DNA of 64,000 nt from Variovorax atrisoli 110B (GTDB lineage: Bacteria > Pseudomonadota > Gammaproteobacteria > Burkholderiales > Burkholderiaceae_C). A program made the position numbers and the translations under genes. Positions 29,291 through 39,734 of this stretch are shown piece after piece (position 1 is the stretch's first letter; every line of letters starts with the position of its first letter). The notes under the pieces were generated by a model, which did no database searches, was not told the DNA's origin, and saw only the letters and a program-made list of their open reading frames with translations. The stretch is from NCBI RefSeq assembly GCF_000382045.1, contig NZ_KB907450.1, forward strand, positions 1,130,204 to 1,194,203, in the 5' to 3' direction.

Positions 29291-30499
29291 TCAGCCAGCC
29301 ACCTGGTATGCAGCGTTGCGCGACGAGGCCGCCGGCGAACCGACCGCATGCGTGGCTTCCACCCAGCGGCGCACGCGCTCCGCATCGGCAATGCGGCTGA
29401 ACTTGCCGGCCGAATCCAGGAACACCATGATCAGCTTGCGGCCGGCAACCCGGGCCTGCATCACGAGGCATTGGCCGGCTTCGGAGATGTAGCCGGTCTT
29501 CTGCACGCCGATTTCCCAATCGGGGCTCTTCACGAGACGGTTGGTGGTATTGAACTGCAGCACGCGGTTGCCGACTTCGACCTGGTACTCGGGCGAGGTC
29601 GACAGCGAACGCACGGTGGCATCGGCGTAGGCGGCGTTGACCAGCAGAGCCAGGTCTTGCGCGCTCGACTGGTTGCGGCTCGACAGGCCGGTGGGCTCCA
29701 CGTAGCGCGTGTCCTTCATGCCGAGCATCTTGGCCTTGGCGTTCATGATGCTCACGAAGGTCGCCAGGCCACCCGGATAGGTGCGGCCGAGCGCGTGCGC
29801 TGCACGGTTCTCGCTCGACATCAGCGCCAGGTGCAGCAGTTCGCCGCGCGAGAGCGTGGTACCGACGGTCAGACGCGAGCTGCTGCGCTTCTCGGTGTCG
29901 ACGTCGTCCTGGGTGATGGTGATGAGTTCGTCGTTCGGCAGATGGGCCTCGCTGATGAGCAGGCCGGTCATGAGCTTGGTGAGCGACGCGATCGGCAGCA
30001 CGGCGTGGTCGTTCTTGCTGAGCAGAACTTCGTGGGTGTCCTGGTCGATGACCAGCGCAACGCTCGACTTCAGGTCGAGCGCATCTTCGGTTCCATGCAG
30101 GCCGGCCATCTGGCCGAAGGATTGGCGCGGAGCCTCCACGACGCGTACCACCGAGCGGCGCTGCACGGCCACCACGGTCTTGCCGTTCTTCTTGTGGATG
30201 GTGGCGACGACGTTGCGGCCGCCGCGAACCACCTTCTCGGCGCGTTCGGCCTTTTCGGCACGGCCGCCGCGCTTGGCGACGACGGCGGTCTTCGAGGAAG
30301 CGGCGCTGCGCTTGACTTCGACGGGCACAGGCCCCTTCGCCTTCTTGGCGGCGACGGCGGTCTTGGCGGCGGGCTTTTCCTTCTTTGCTGCCTGGGCGCC
30401 AGGCAGCAAAAACGCCGTGGCGCAGAGCGCGACGGCGATGGCTTTGAAAGCGGGCAGGAACCGCTGGCTGGAAACTCGGCTTAGGCGGGCTTCAGGCAT
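29291..30499 (-). CDS. pbpG: D-alanyl-D-alanine endopeptidase/carboxypeptidase (PbpG/DacA type)
   Basis: A 402-residue penicillin-binding protein that cleaves peptidoglycan cross-links or terminal D-Ala in the periplasm. A signal peptide ends near LLPGAQA (about 37). A Lys/Ala-rich linker of about 60 residues follows, longer than in E. coli PbpG. The active-site motifs are SLTK (Ser172, Lys175), SEN (229-231) and KTG (334-336). The ATG at 30499 has GGAG 9 nt upstream. The start codon is separate from the leuA unit by 117 bp. Confidence 0.92.
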   Translation of the reverse strand: MPEARLSRVSSQRFLPAFKAIAVALCATAFLLPGAQAAKKEKPAAKTAVAAKKAKGPVPVEVKRSAASSKTAVVAKRGGRAEKAERAEKVVRGGRNVVATIHKKNGKTVVAVQRRSVVRVVEAPRQSFGQMAGLHGTEDALDLKSSVALVIDQDTHEVLLSKNDHAVLPIASLTKLMTGLLISEAHLPNDELITITQDDVDTEKRSSSRLTVGTTLSRGELLHLALMSSENRAAHALGRTYPGGLATFVSIMNAKAKMLGMKDTRYVEPTGLSSRNQSSAQDLALLVNAAYADATVRSLSTSPEYQVEVGNRVLQFNTTNRLVKSPDWEIGVQKTGYISEAGQCLVMQARVAGRKLIMVFLDSAGKFSRIADAERVRRWVEATHAVGSPAASSRNAAYQVAG

Positions 30500-30616
30500 T
30501 AATAAATCTCCAGCGGCGACAAACGAGGACCGCAGTGTATCGAAATCAAAAAAGACACGCAATATCAGTTACTTGCATCCTCTTCTTCATTCGAATAACA
30601 AGGATCGCCCGACAAC

Positions 30617-32155
30617 CTAACCTTGTGCCGCAACTCTCTCAGCTTGGCTCTGTAACTTGTTGAGCGCACTCAAATAAGCCTTAGCCGAAGCGACAACGAT
30701 GTCCGGATCTGCACCCACACCGTTGACTACCCGCCCTGCGTTTTGTAACCGGACTGTAACTTCTCCCTGGCTTTCCGTCGAGCCGCTGATGGCGTTTACA
30801 GAGTAAAGAACCATCTCGGCACCACTCTTGACATGCGACTCGATGGCCTTCAGGGAAGCATCAACCGGGCCATTCCCGTCGGATTCGCCGGTGACTTCCT
30901 TGCCCTGGACGGTGAACACGATTTTCGCCTGGGGGCGCTCGCCGGTTTCGCTGTGCTGGGAGAGAGAGACGAAAGCAAACTGCTCACCAACGTTCGACAC
31001 CTCCTCCGCGCTGACGAGCGCGAGGATGTCCTCGTCGAAAATCTCGGACTTCCGATCGGCCAGTTCCTTGAAGCGCAGGAAGGCAGCGTTGATCTCGCCT
31101 TCGCTGTCCATGGCCACGCCCAGCTCCTGCAGGCGCTGCTTGAAGGCGTTGCGGCCGCTGAGCTTGCCCAGCACGATCTTGTTGGCGGTCCAGCCCACGT
31201 CTTCCGCACGCATGATCTCGTAGGTGTCGCGCGCCTTCAGCACGCCGTCCTGGTGGATGCCCGAGGCATGCGCGAAGGCGTTGGCGCCCACCACCGCCTT
31301 GTTGGGCTGCACCACGAAGCCGGTGGTCTGGCTGACCATGCGGCTGGCGGCCACGATGTGCTGGGTGTCGATGCGCAGGTCGAGCCCGAAGTAGTCCTTG
31401 CGGGTCTTCACCGCCATGACGACCTCCTCGAGCGAGCAGTTGCCCGCGCGCTCGCCCAGGCCATTGATGGTGCACTCCACCTGGCGCGCGCCGCCGATCT
31501 TCACGCCGGCCAGCGAGTTGGCCACGGCCATGCCCAGGTCGTTGTGGCAGTGCACCGACCAGATCGCCTTGTCGCTGTTGGGAATGCGCTCACGCAGCAT
31601 CTTGATGAAGTTGCCGTAGAGCTCGGGGATGGCGTAGCCGACGGTGTCGGGCACGTTGATGGTGGTGGCGCCTTCGGCGATCACGGTTTCGAGCACGCGG
31701 CACAGGAAGTCGGGGTCGCTGCGATAGCCGTCCTCGGGGCTGAATTCCACGTCGCCGATCTGGTTGCGCGCGAAGCGCACCGCCAGTCTCGCCTGTTCAT
31801 GCACCTCCTCGGGCGACATGCGCAGCTTCTTTTCCATGTGAAGCGGCGAGGTGGCGATGAAGGTGTGGATCCGCCCGCGGGCCGCGCCCTTGAGGGCCTC
31901 GGCTGCTCGGCCGATGTCGCGGTCGTTGGCGCGCGAGAGGCCGCACACCGTCGAATCCTTGATCGTGTTGGCGATCGCCTTCACCGCCTCGAAGTCACCG
32001 TTCGAGCTGGCCGGAAAGCCCGCCTCGATGACGTCGACCTTCAGCCGCTCCAGCAGCTTGGCGATGCGCATCTTCTCGTCGCGCGTCATCGAGGCGCCCG
32101 GCGATTGCTCGCCGTCGCGCAGGGTGGTGTCGAAAATGATCAGCTGGTCGGTCAT
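30617..32155 (-). CDS. leuA: 2-isopropylmalate synthase, type 1 (LeuA)
   Basis: A 512-residue enzyme that condenses acetyl-CoA with 2-oxoisovalerate, the first leucine-specific step. The TIM barrel starts [15 protein letters not shown] with metal-binding Asp. HCHND (about 205) supplies the metal-binding histidines and [13 protein letters not shown] follows. The C-terminal regulatory domain (about 390-510) ends with [20 protein letters not shown], the leucine-feedback region. It follows the second leuA by 59 bp. This is the 510-residue form usual next to pssA and ilvC in Burkholderiales. Confidence 0.95.
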   Translation of the reverse strand: MTDQLIIFDTTLRDGEQSPGASMTRDEKMRIAKLLERLKVDVIEAGFPASSNGDFEAVKAIANTIKDSTVCGLSRANDRDIGRAAEALKGAARGRIHTFIATSPLHMEKKLRMSPEEVHEQARLAVRFARNQIGDVEFSPEDGYRSDPDFLCRVLETVIAEGATTINVPDTVGYAIPELYGNFIKMLRERIPNSDKAIWSVHCHNDLGMAVANSLAGVKIGGARQVECTINGLGERAGNCSLEEVVMAVKTRKDYFGLDLRIDTQHIVAASRMVSQTTGFVVQPNKAVVGANAFAHASGIHQDGVLKARDTYEIMRAEDVGWTANKIVLGKLSGRNAFKQRLQELGVAMDSEGEINAAFLRFKELADRKSEIFDEDILALVSAEEVSNVGEQFAFVSLSQHSETGERPQAKIVFTVQGKEVTGESDGNGPVDASLKAIESHVKSGAEMVLYSVNAISGSTESQGEVTVRLQNAGRVVNGVGADPDIVVASAKAYLSALNKLQSQAERVAAQG

Positions 32156-32214
32156 CGTGGTTCTCCTTCGTACGCGCCTTTCCTGCGCGTCCGGACCGGA
32201 CCAGCGCTTCAGCG

Positions 32215-33918
32215 TCAGGCGACTTCAACCACCGATTGTGCGCTGTGCGCGCCCCGGGTACGCGCACGTTGCACGCCCGAGACGATCGCCTTCAGCGAAG
32301 CGGTGACCACGTTCGCGTCCACGCCCACGCCGAAGAGCGTGTGCGTGCCGTCCACGCGCAGCTCCAGGTAGGCCACCGACTTCGCGTCGGCACCCGCGCC
32401 GATGGCATGCTGGTGGTAGTCCATCACGCGCACGGAATGGCCCGTGGCCTGGCTCAGCGCCTGCGTGAAGGCGTCGATGGGACCGTTGCCGCGGCCCTCG
32501 ATGGCGCGGACTTCGCCGTCCCATTGCACGTCGGCCTGAATCGCCACGGCAGCCTCTGCGCCCTCGCCCTTCTCCTCGATCAGGCGATGCGGCAGCGACT
32601 GCGCGGTCTCGATGCCGTATTCGCGCACGAACAGCTGCCAGAGGTCGGCCGCGGTGAGCTCCTTGCCGGCCACGTCCATCACGCGCTGCACCGACTGCAT
32701 GAACTCCATCTGCAGGCGGCGCGGCATCTCGATGCCGTACTCGCTCTCGAGGAGGTAGGCCATGCCGCCCTTGCCCGACTGGCTGTTCACGCGGATCACC
32801 GCCTCGTAGCTGCGGCCGACGTCCTTCGGGTCGATCGGGAGGTACGGAATCTCCCAGACGTCGCCGTCCTTGCGCGCCGCGAAGGCCTTCTTGATCGCGT
32901 CCTGGTGCGAGCCCGAGAACGAGGTGTAGACCAGGTCGCCCACGTACGGATGGCGCGGGTGCACCGGGATCTGGTTGCAGTGCTCGACGGTGGCGCGGAT
33001 CTCGTCGATGTTCGAGAAGTCGAGCTCCGGCGATACGCCCTGGGTATAGAGGTTGAGCGCGACGTTCACCAGGTCGAGATTGCCGGTGCGCTCGCCGTTG
33101 CCGAAGAGGCAGCCTTCGATGCGCTCGGCGCCGGCCATCAAGGCCAGTTCACCCGCCGCCGTGCCGGTGCCACGGTCATTGTGCGGATGCACGCACAGCA
33201 CGATGGAGTCGCGGCGCGCGAGGTTGCGGTGCATCCACTCGATCATGTCGGCGAAGATGTTCGGCGTGGAGTGCTCGACCGTGGTGGGCAGGTTGATGAT
33301 GCACTTGCGCTCGGGCGTGGGCGCCCAGACTTCGGTCACCGCGTCGACCACGCGCTTGGAGAAGTGGACATCGGTGCCCGAGAACATCTCGGGCGAGTAT
33401 TGGAAGGTCCACTTCGTGTTCGGCTGCTTGGCAGCGAACTCGTTGAACATGCGGGCGTGGCTGCTGGCGAGTTCGACGATCTGGTCCTCGTCCATGCCGA
33501 GCACCACGCGGCGCATGACGGGCGCAACCGCGTTGTAGAGATGCACGATCGCGCGCGGGGCGCCCTGCAGCGATTCGAAGGTGCGGGCGATGAGGTGGTC
33601 GCGCGCCTGCGTCAGCACCTGGATCGTCACGTCGTCGGGAATGCGGTCTTCCTCGATGAGCTTGCGCACGAAGTCGAATTCGATCTGAGAAGCCGAGGGG
33701 AAGCCGACCTCGATCTCCTTGAAGCCGATGGCCACGAGGGTTTCGAACATGCGCATCTTGCGCGCGATGTCCATGGGTTCGACCAGGGCCTGGTTGCCAT
33801 CGCGCAGGTCTGTCGACAGCCAGATCGGCGCCTTGGTCAGCACGGCATCGGGCCAGGTACGGTCCTTGAGGCCGATCGGGGCGAATGCGCGGTACTTGCT
33901 TTGAGGTTGCTTGAGCAT
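32215..33918 (-). CDS. leuA: 2-isopropylmalate synthase, type 2 (LeuA, long form)
   Basis: A 567-residue enzyme of the same reaction but of the second sequence group (mycobacterial and actinobacterial-like). The barrel has [13 protein letters not shown] and [11 protein letters not shown] as metal sites and [16 protein letters not shown]. The C-terminal LeuA dimer/regulatory domain ends [22 protein letters not shown]. It shares little sequence with the type 1 enzyme downstream, so this is not a recent duplication. It is the first structural gene behind the leader peptide and attenuator at 33957-34075. Confidence 0.95.
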   Translation of the reverse strand: MLKQPQSKYRAFAPIGLKDRTWPDAVLTKAPIWLSTDLRDGNQALVEPMDIARKMRMFETLVAIGFKEIEVGFPSASQIEFDFVRKLIEEDRIPDDVTIQVLTQARDHLIARTFESLQGAPRAIVHLYNAVAPVMRRVVLGMDEDQIVELASSHARMFNEFAAKQPNTKWTFQYSPEMFSGTDVHFSKRVVDAVTEVWAPTPERKCIINLPTTVEHSTPNIFADMIEWMHRNLARRDSIVLCVHPHNDRGTGTAAGELALMAGAERIEGCLFGNGERTGNLDLVNVALNLYTQGVSPELDFSNIDEIRATVEHCNQIPVHPRHPYVGDLVYTSFSGSHQDAIKKAFAARKDGDVWEIPYLPIDPKDVGRSYEAVIRVNSQSGKGGMAYLLESEYGIEMPRRLQMEFMQSVQRVMDVAGKELTAADLWQLFVREYGIETAQSLPHRLIEEKGEGAEAAVAIQADVQWDGEVRAIEGRGNGPIDAFTQALSQATGHSVRVMDYHQHAIGAGADAKSVAYLELRVDGTHTLFGVGVDANVVTASLKAIVSGVQRARTRGAHSAQSVVEVA

Positions 33919-33956
33919 GTCGATTTCTCTGTGATGGTTGGTAATCGACCAGCAAC

Positions 33957-33997
33957 CCCAAAAAACAAACGGCCCGTTGCTGGTGCGAACGGGCCGT
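33957..33997 (-). terminator. leuA attenuator terminator hairpin
   Basis: On the minus strand ACGGCCCGTT (33997-33988) pairs with AACGGGCCGT (33978-33969), a perfect 10-bp stem with a 9-nt loop, followed by TTGTTTTTTGG. It lies between the leader peptide gene and leuA, so it can only act as an attenuator or be passed by. GCCCGT of the 5' arm (33994-33989) can pair instead with ACGGGC (34035-34030) in the leader, giving an antiterminator. Confidence 0.88.
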
Positions 33998-34018
33998 GAT
34001 GAGGGATTTGCGCGTGCG

Positions 34019-34075
34019 CTACCGTCTCCGCCCGTGAGGGAGGGCTAGTAGGGCCAGAAGCGAAATCTTGTTCAT
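34019..34075 (-). CDS. leuL: 18-aa leucine-rich leader peptide of the leuA operon
   Basis: The frame reads [18 protein letters not shown] and stops at TAG. Five of 18 codons are Leu, in the cluster CTT-CTG-GCC-CTA-CTA-GCC-CTC; CTA is rare in such GC-rich genomes, so it is a sensitive stalling codon. It is followed 22 nt after its stop by the terminator stem. A ribosome stalled on the Leu codons would leave ACGGGC (codons 14-16) free to pair with the terminator arm and allow leuA expression. It is too short for normal gene calling. No clear ribosome binding site precedes it. Confidence 0.85.
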   Translation of the reverse strand: MNKISLLALLALPHGRRR

Positions 34076-34085
34076 GAGGGTGTCG

Positions 34086-34116
34086 AATGTAGCACAAGCC
34101 ACGCTCAGTTATGCAA
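34086..34116 (-). promoter_or_regulatory. candidate promoter of the leuA leader
   Basis: On the minus strand TTGCAT (34116-34111) and TACATT (34091-34086) are 19 bp apart. The predicted start lies only a few nt before the leader ATG at 34075. The -35 box sits in the last codons of pssA. The spacing is longer than ideal. Confidence 0.4.
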
Positions 34117-34929
34117 GCCCCGTTCGTCGGGCTCCTCCGTCGAGGTGCTGATCACGCTGGCCTGCTGGCCCTTGGCCTTGCGCCAGGCATAGACCACATA
34201 GCCGCTCAGGCCGTAGACGACGAACAGGCCGAACAGCACCGTCGGCGGGTGGATGTTGATGACGGCGATGCCCAGCGCGATCAGCACGATCACCGCGAAA
34301 GGCACGCTCTTCTTCATCTGGATGTCCTTGAAGCTGTAGAACGGCGCATTGGTGACCATCGTGAGGCCCGCGTACAGAGTGAACGCGAAGGTGACCCACG
34401 TGATCTGCGTCCACGAGAGATACAGCACCTCGCCACCGCGCTTGCCCCACTCGTTCACCAGCCAGATGAAGCCCGCAACGAGCGCAGCAGCTGCAGGTGA
34501 CGGCAGCCCCTGGAACCAGCGCTTGTCGACCACGCCGGTGTTGACGTTGAAGCGCGCGAGGCGCAGCGCCGCGCATGCGCAATAGACGAAGGCAGCGATC
34601 CAGCCCCAGCGGCCCAGCCCCTTGAGCGACCACTCGTAGGCGATGAGCGCCGGCGCTGCGCCGAACGACACCATGTCGGACAGCGAATCCATCTGCTCGC
34701 CGAACGCGCTCTGCGTATTGGTCATGCGCGCGACGCGGCCGTCGAGGCTGTCGAGGATCATCGCCGCGAACACGCCGAGCGCCGCGAGGTCGAAGCGCGC
34801 GTTCATGGCCATCACGACCGAATAGAAGCCGCCGAACAGCGCCGCCAGCGTGAACAGGTTCGGCAGGATGTAGATGCCTTTGCGGCGCTTGCGCGGCGGC
34901 ACATCGTCGGGAAGCGTGTCGTCATGCAT
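34105..34929 (-). CDS. pssA: CDP-diacylglycerol-serine O-phosphatidyltransferase PssA
   Basis: A 274-residue inner-membrane enzyme that makes phosphatidylserine, the precursor of phosphatidylethanolamine. The CDP-alcohol phosphotransferase motif is DSLDGRVARMT and GEQMDSLSDMVSFG (about 60-90), with all four Asp. Six to eight hydrophobic helices follow. ATG 34929 has GGAGG-type sequence upstream; an ATG at 34944 would add 5 residues. The gene sits between ilvC and leuA as in many Burkholderiales. Confidence 0.94.
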   Translation of the reverse strand: MHDDTLPDDVPPRKRRKGIYILPNLFTLAALFGGFYSVVMAMNARFDLAALGVFAAMILDSLDGRVARMTNTQSAFGEQMDSLSDMVSFGAAPALIAYEWSLKGLGRWGWIAAFVYCACAALRLARFNVNTGVVDKRWFQGLPSPAAAALVAGFIWLVNEWGKRGGEVLYLSWTQITWVTFAFTLYAGLTMVTNAPFYSFKDIQMKKSVPFAVIVLIALGIAVINIHPPTVLFGLFVVYGLSGYVVYAWRKAKGQQASVISTSTEEPDERGLHN

Positions 34930-35043
34930 CGAATTTGCCTCCATCCCTCGTGCGTGCTGCGTGGGTAGCTATCCATTCGATAGCATCTTGATCTGTGAAT
35001 CGCATGGTTCGCAGTGTAGTTCAGGGGCCCGCGTCGTCCCCTT

Positions 35044-35075
35044 TCAAACAAAAGGGCCACCGCAACGGGTGGCCC
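35044..35075 (-). terminator. intrinsic terminator after ilvC
   Basis: On the minus strand GGGCCACC pairs with GGTGGCCC (35075-35068 with 35061-35054), followed by TTTTGTTTG. It separates ilvC from pssA, so pssA needs its own promoter or read-through. Confidence 0.88.
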
Positions 35076-35114
35076 TCGGGAAACGGGCGCCGAAGCGCCC
35101 TCCTGGCTGGCAGA

Positions 35115-36176
<1,062 letters not shown>

Positions 36177-36180
36177 TCAC

Positions 36181-36444
36181 TCAAAGGCCGGAGGAATTCC
36201 GGTCCTTCATCTGCTGGTTGATGGACACGAGGCTGTCGTGGATGCGGAACAGCACGATGAGCAGTTCGCTGTAGATGCGTACGCCGATGGTGCCGAAGAT
36301 CAGGACCGTGAAGGCCGGCAGGTACTGGCGCTGCAACAGCGCTGCCACCGCCAGCACGACCACGCCCAGCAGGCCGAGGAAATAGAGCACCCGGACGATC
36401 GCCGGGGTCACCATCCTGTCGAAACCAAGCAGTCCTCGCATCAC
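36181..36444 (-). CDS. DUF4282-like small membrane protein
   Basis: An 87-residue protein with two membrane helices (about 17-40 and 46-68) and a polar C-terminus (DSLVSINQQMKDR). The RIYSELLIVLFRIHDSL stretch is the DUF4282 signature as I recall it. It lies between ilvH and ilvC, 50 bp after the first and 49 bp before the second, so it is co-transcribed with the isoleucine-valine genes. Function is unknown. Confidence 0.78.
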   Translation of the reverse strand: MMRGLLGFDRMVTPAIVRVLYFLGLLGVVVLAVAALLQRQYLPAFTVLIFGTIGVRIYSELLIVLFRIHDSLVSINQQMKDRNSSGL

Positions 36445-36494
36445 TCTCGCCTCATGTGTGGATGAACGTATGAACTGAGGGCGCCTTCACCCTC

Positions 36495-36986
36495 CTACAC
36501 GCGCAGGATGCGCTCGCCGCGCCCGATGCCACTGGCACCGGTACGGACAGTCTCGAGGATAGCGCTACGCTCGATCGCTTCCAGGAAAGCGTCGTTCTTG
36601 CCGTGGTCGCCGGTGAGTTCGATGGTGTAGCTCTTGTCGGTCACGTCGATGATGCGGCCGCGGAAGATTTCCGCCATGCGCATCATCTCCTCGCGTTCCT
36701 TGCCGACCGCGCGCACCTTCACCATCATGAGCTCGCGCTCGGTGTAGGCGCCTTCGGTGAGGTCGACGACCTTCACCACCTCGATCAGCCGGTTCAGGTG
36801 CTTGGTGATCTGCTCGATCACGTCGTCCGAACCGGTGGTGACGATGGTCATGCGCGAGAGGCTTGCGTCCTCCGTGGGCGCCACCGTGAGCGATTCGATG
36901 TTGTAGCCGCGGGCCGAGAACAGGCCCACCACGCGGGAAAGAGCACCCGGCTCGTTTTCCAGCAGCACTGCGATGATGTGTTTCAT
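36495..36986 (-). CDS. ilvH: acetolactate synthase small (regulatory) subunit
   Basis: A 163-residue protein, the exact length of E. coli IlvH. The N-terminal ACT domain (HIIAVLLENEPGALSRVVGLF and GYNIESLTVAPTED) binds valine for feedback inhibition of the large subunit. The C-terminal half has MMRMAEIFRGRIIDVTDKSY. The ATG at 36986 is preceded by GGAG-like sequence. It follows ilvB by 116 bp. Confidence 0.95.
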   Translation of the reverse strand: MKHIIAVLLENEPGALSRVVGLFSARGYNIESLTVAPTEDASLSRMTIVTTGSDDVIEQITKHLNRLIEVVKVVDLTEGAYTERELMMVKVRAVGKEREEMMRMAEIFRGRIIDVTDKSYTIELTGDHGKNDAFLEAIERSAILETVRTGASGIGRGERILRV

Positions 36987-37102
36987 GTTTGCGTGACTCC
37001 TCTTTTCGCCGCCCTCCCCCGTGCACGGTAATGCGCGGGCTTGGCGGGCAATAGATTCGTCAGTAGTAAAGAGTTGAGCGAATGTCCGTTCCGTCGATCC
37101 GG

Positions 37103-38887
37103 TCAGAGATCTTCGGAACCCAGCAGCATCTCGGTGATGCCCATGCCGGCCTTCACCATCGGGAACACGTTCTCGGTCGGATCGGTACGGAAGTCCATGA
37201 ACACCGTGCGGTCCTTGAGCTTGCGCGCCTCGCGCAGCGCCGGTTCCACGTCTTGTGGACGCTCGATCAGCATGCCGACGTGGCCATAGGCCTCGGCGAG
37301 CTTCACGAAGTTGGGCAGCGCATCCATGTAGCTGTGGCTGTAGCGGCCGGAGTATTCGATCTCCTGCCACTGGCGAACCATGCCCAGGTAGCGGTTGTTG
37401 AGCGAGCAGATCTTGATCGGCGTGTTGTACTGCAGGCAGGTGGAGAGTTCCTGGATGCACATCTGCACCGAGCCTTCGCCGGTGATGGTGAACACTTCCG
37501 AATCGGGCTTGGCGAGCTTGATGCCCATGGCATAGGGAATGCCCACGCCCATGGTGCCAAGGCCACCGGAGTTGATCCAGCGGCGCGGCTCGTCGAAGCG
37601 GTAGTACTGGGCGGCCCACATCTGGTGCTGGCCGACGTCCGACGTGATGTACGTGTCGGTATCCTTGGTCATGTTCCAGAGGGTCTCGACCACGTACTGC
37701 GGCTTGATCACGTCCTTGTTGCCGCGGTCGTACTTCAGGCAGTCGCGCGAACGCCATGCCTCGATCGTCTTCCACCAGTCGGCCAATGCGCCAGCGTCGG
37801 GCTTGGTGGTGCTCTCGCGGATCATCGAGATCAGCTCGGTGAGCACGTCCTTCACGTCACCGACGATCGGGATGTCGACCTTCACGCGCTTCGAGATGCT
37901 CGAAGGGTCGATGTCGACGTGGATGATCTTGCGTTCGTTCTGCGCGAAGTGCTTGGGGTTGCCGATCACGCGGTCGTCGAAGCGCGCGCCCACGGCCAGC
38001 AGCACGTCGCAGTTCTGCATCGCGTTGTTGGCTTCGATGGTGCCGTGCATGCCCAGCATGCCCAGGAACTTGCGGTCGCTCGCCGGATAGGCGCCCAGGC
38101 CCATCAGCGTGTTGGTGACCGGATAGCCCAGCATGTCGACCAGCGTGCGCAGTTCGTTGCAGGCGTTGCCCAGCAGCACGCCACCGCCGGTGTAGATGTA
38201 GGGGCGCTTGGCGGCCAGCAGCAGTTGCAGCGCCTTGCGGATCTGCCCGCCATGGCCCTTGCGCACCGGGTTGTACGAGCGCATCTCGACCTTGTCGGGA
38301 TAGCCCGCGTACGGAATCTTCTTGAACGAGACGTCCTTGGGCACGTCCACCACCACGGGGCCCGGACGGCCGCTGCGCGCGATATGGAAGGCCTTCTTCA
38401 TCGTCATGGCCAGATCCTTGGGATCCTTGACGAGGAAGTTGTGCTTGACGATGGGGCGGGTGATGCCGACCGTGTCGCATTCCTGGAAGGCGTCGAGGCC
38501 GATGGCTGCCGTCGGCACCTGGCCCGAGATGATCACCATCGGGATCGAGTCCATGTACGCCGTCGCGATGCCGGTGACCGCATTGGTCAGGCCGGGACCG
38601 GAAGTGACAAGCGCCACGCCGACCTCACCGGTGGCACGGGCGTAGCCGTCGGCAGCGTGGACGGCGGCCTGTTCATGGCGCACCAGCACATGCTGGATGG
38701 TGTCCTGCTTGTAGAAAGCGTCGTAGATATAGAGAACCGCGCCGCCCGGGTAGCCCCAGACGTACTGGACGCCTTCGGCCTGCAGTGCCTTCACCAGCAC
38801 TTCGGCGCCCATGAGTTCTTGAGTCGAATTGCCTGCGCCAGCGGACGCAGCGGCTGCGGAGACGATTTCCGCCTTGGAGATTTCCAT
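37103..38887 (-). CDS. ilvB: acetolactate synthase large (catalytic) subunit
   Basis: A 594-residue TPP- and FAD-dependent enzyme that makes acetolactate or acetohydroxybutyrate. Glu72 in VRHEQAA activates TPP. The TPP/Mg motif reads GEGSVQMCIQELST, with Glu in place of the Asp of the usual GDG; I recall this in other beta-proteobacterial enzymes, so it need not be a defect. LNNRYLGMVRQWQ follows. ATG 38887 has AAAGG upstream; a TTG at 38893 is also in frame. The long leader (over 100 bp) has no branched-chain-rich leader peptide. Confidence 0.95.
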   Translation of the reverse strand: MEISKAEIVSAAAASAGAGNSTQELMGAEVLVKALQAEGVQYVWGYPGGAVLYIYDAFYKQDTIQHVLVRHEQAAVHAADGYARATGEVGVALVTSGPGLTNAVTGIATAYMDSIPMVIISGQVPTAAIGLDAFQECDTVGITRPIVKHNFLVKDPKDLAMTMKKAFHIARSGRPGPVVVDVPKDVSFKKIPYAGYPDKVEMRSYNPVRKGHGGQIRKALQLLLAAKRPYIYTGGGVLLGNACNELRTLVDMLGYPVTNTLMGLGAYPASDRKFLGMLGMHGTIEANNAMQNCDVLLAVGARFDDRVIGNPKHFAQNERKIIHVDIDPSSISKRVKVDIPIVGDVKDVLTELISMIRESTTKPDAGALADWWKTIEAWRSRDCLKYDRGNKDVIKPQYVVETLWNMTKDTDTYITSDVGQHQMWAAQYYRFDEPRRWINSGGLGTMGVGIPYAMGIKLAKPDSEVFTITGEGSVQMCIQELSTCLQYNTPIKICSLNNRYLGMVRQWQEIEYSGRYSHSYMDALPNFVKLAEAYGHVGMLIERPQDVEPALREARKLKDRTVFMDFRTDPTENVFPMVKAGMGITEMLLGSEDL

Positions 38888-38901
38888 GATCAACCTTTGT
38901 T

Positions 38902-38919
38902 TATTTCGGGAACGAAATA
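38902..38919 (-). promoter_or_regulatory. inverted repeat next to the ilvB ribosome binding site
   Basis: TATTTCG (38902-38908) and CGAAATA (38913-38919) form a 7-bp stem with a 4-nt loop, 15 nt before the ilvB ATG. It could mask the ribosome binding site or be an operator. Confidence 0.4.
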
Positions 38920-39073
38920 CCTTGGGTGCCCCTTGCCAACCCTTGTGAGGTCGCGCCAGGACTTGAGGCCAAAGCCATGGACGGACTGATGTTCCGCCGG
39001 ACCGTGACCCGTTTGCCTTTTGACTTGCAAGGCGGATTATGACATTTCCGGGCGTTCATATTCGCTTCAGCTG

Positions 39074-39092
39074 CCTTGTAAAGCTACAAAGG
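39074..39092. promoter_or_regulatory. inverted repeat between divergent ilvB and sigma-factor genes
   Basis: CCTTGTA (39074-39080) and TACAAAGG (39085-39092) flank AAGC. The AT-rich setting in a divergent promoter region makes an operator plausible. No regulator can be named. Confidence 0.35.
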
Positions 39093-39167
39093 CATAATCC
39101 GCGGCGATAAACGTAGCGATCGCTAGACCCCATTCCCACGCGGCGCGCCCTGCGCGCCCCCTCTCGC

Positions 39168-39734
39168 TTGGCCACTGAACAAGAACTCTCCGACTTCCTG
39201 AAAAGCGTCGAACGGCGCGCTTTCAAGCGCTCGGTCTACCACGTGCGGGATGAAGAAGCGGCCCTCGATATCGTGCAGGACAGCATGATGAAGCTGGCCC
39301 AGCACTACGGGGACAAGCCCGCGGCCGAGCTGCCGATGCTGTTCCAGCGCATCCTGTCGAATTGCACGCTCGACTGGTTCCGCCGCCAGAAAACCCGGCG
39401 CGCCCTGTTCTCCAACCTCAGCGATTTCGATTCGGTCGACGAAGACGGAGATTTCGATCTGTTGGAGAACTTCGTCTCGCCCGCCGACTCTAGGGAGGCG
39501 GAGAGCGCCGAAGACACCACCCGCCGCGCCCAGATCTTCAAGGAGATCGAGGAGCAGATCGCAGCTTTGCCGGGCCGTCAACGCGAGGCTTTCCTGATGC
39601 GTTACTGGGAGGAAATGGACGTCGCAGAGACGGCCGCTGCGATGGGCTGCTCCGAGGGCAGCGTCAAAACCCATTGCTCGCGAGCCGTCCACGCTCTGAG
39701 CAAGGCGCTCAAGGCCAAGGGAATATCGCTATGA
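39168..39734 (+). CDS. ECF-type RNA polymerase sigma factor
   Basis: A 188-residue sigma-70 family protein. Region 2 covers about 10-75 (DEEAALDIVQDSMMKLAQHY, DWFRRQKTRR) and region 4 about 125-180 (LPGRQREAFLMRYWEEMDVAETAAAMGCSEGSVKTHCSRA). It starts with TTG at 39168 without a clear ribosome binding site. Its stop overlaps the DUF3619 gene start (ATGA), suggesting that the latter, a membrane protein, controls it. Targets are unknown. Confidence 0.9.
   Translation: MATEQELSDFLKSVERRAFKRSVYHVRDEEAALDIVQDSMMKLAQHYGDKPAAELPMLFQRILSNCTLDWFRRQKTRRALFSNLSDFDSVDEDGDFDLLENFVSPADSREAESAEDTTRRAQIFKEIEEQIAALPGRQREAFLMRYWEEMDVAETAAAMGCSEGSVKTHCSRAVHALSKALKAKGISL

Noticed and set aside
32236..33999. 587-codon plus-strand frame over leuA and its leader
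   Set aside because: Shadow of the leuA enzyme; no motif and no ribosome binding site.
37103..38887. possible inactive acetolactate synthase because of GEG for GDG
   Set aside because: All other motifs are intact, and I recall the Glu variant in beta-proteobacterial enzymes.
38888..39060. branched-chain leader peptide before ilvB
   Set aside because: The frames in the leader carry no run of Ile, Leu or Val codons, and no terminator hairpin follows.
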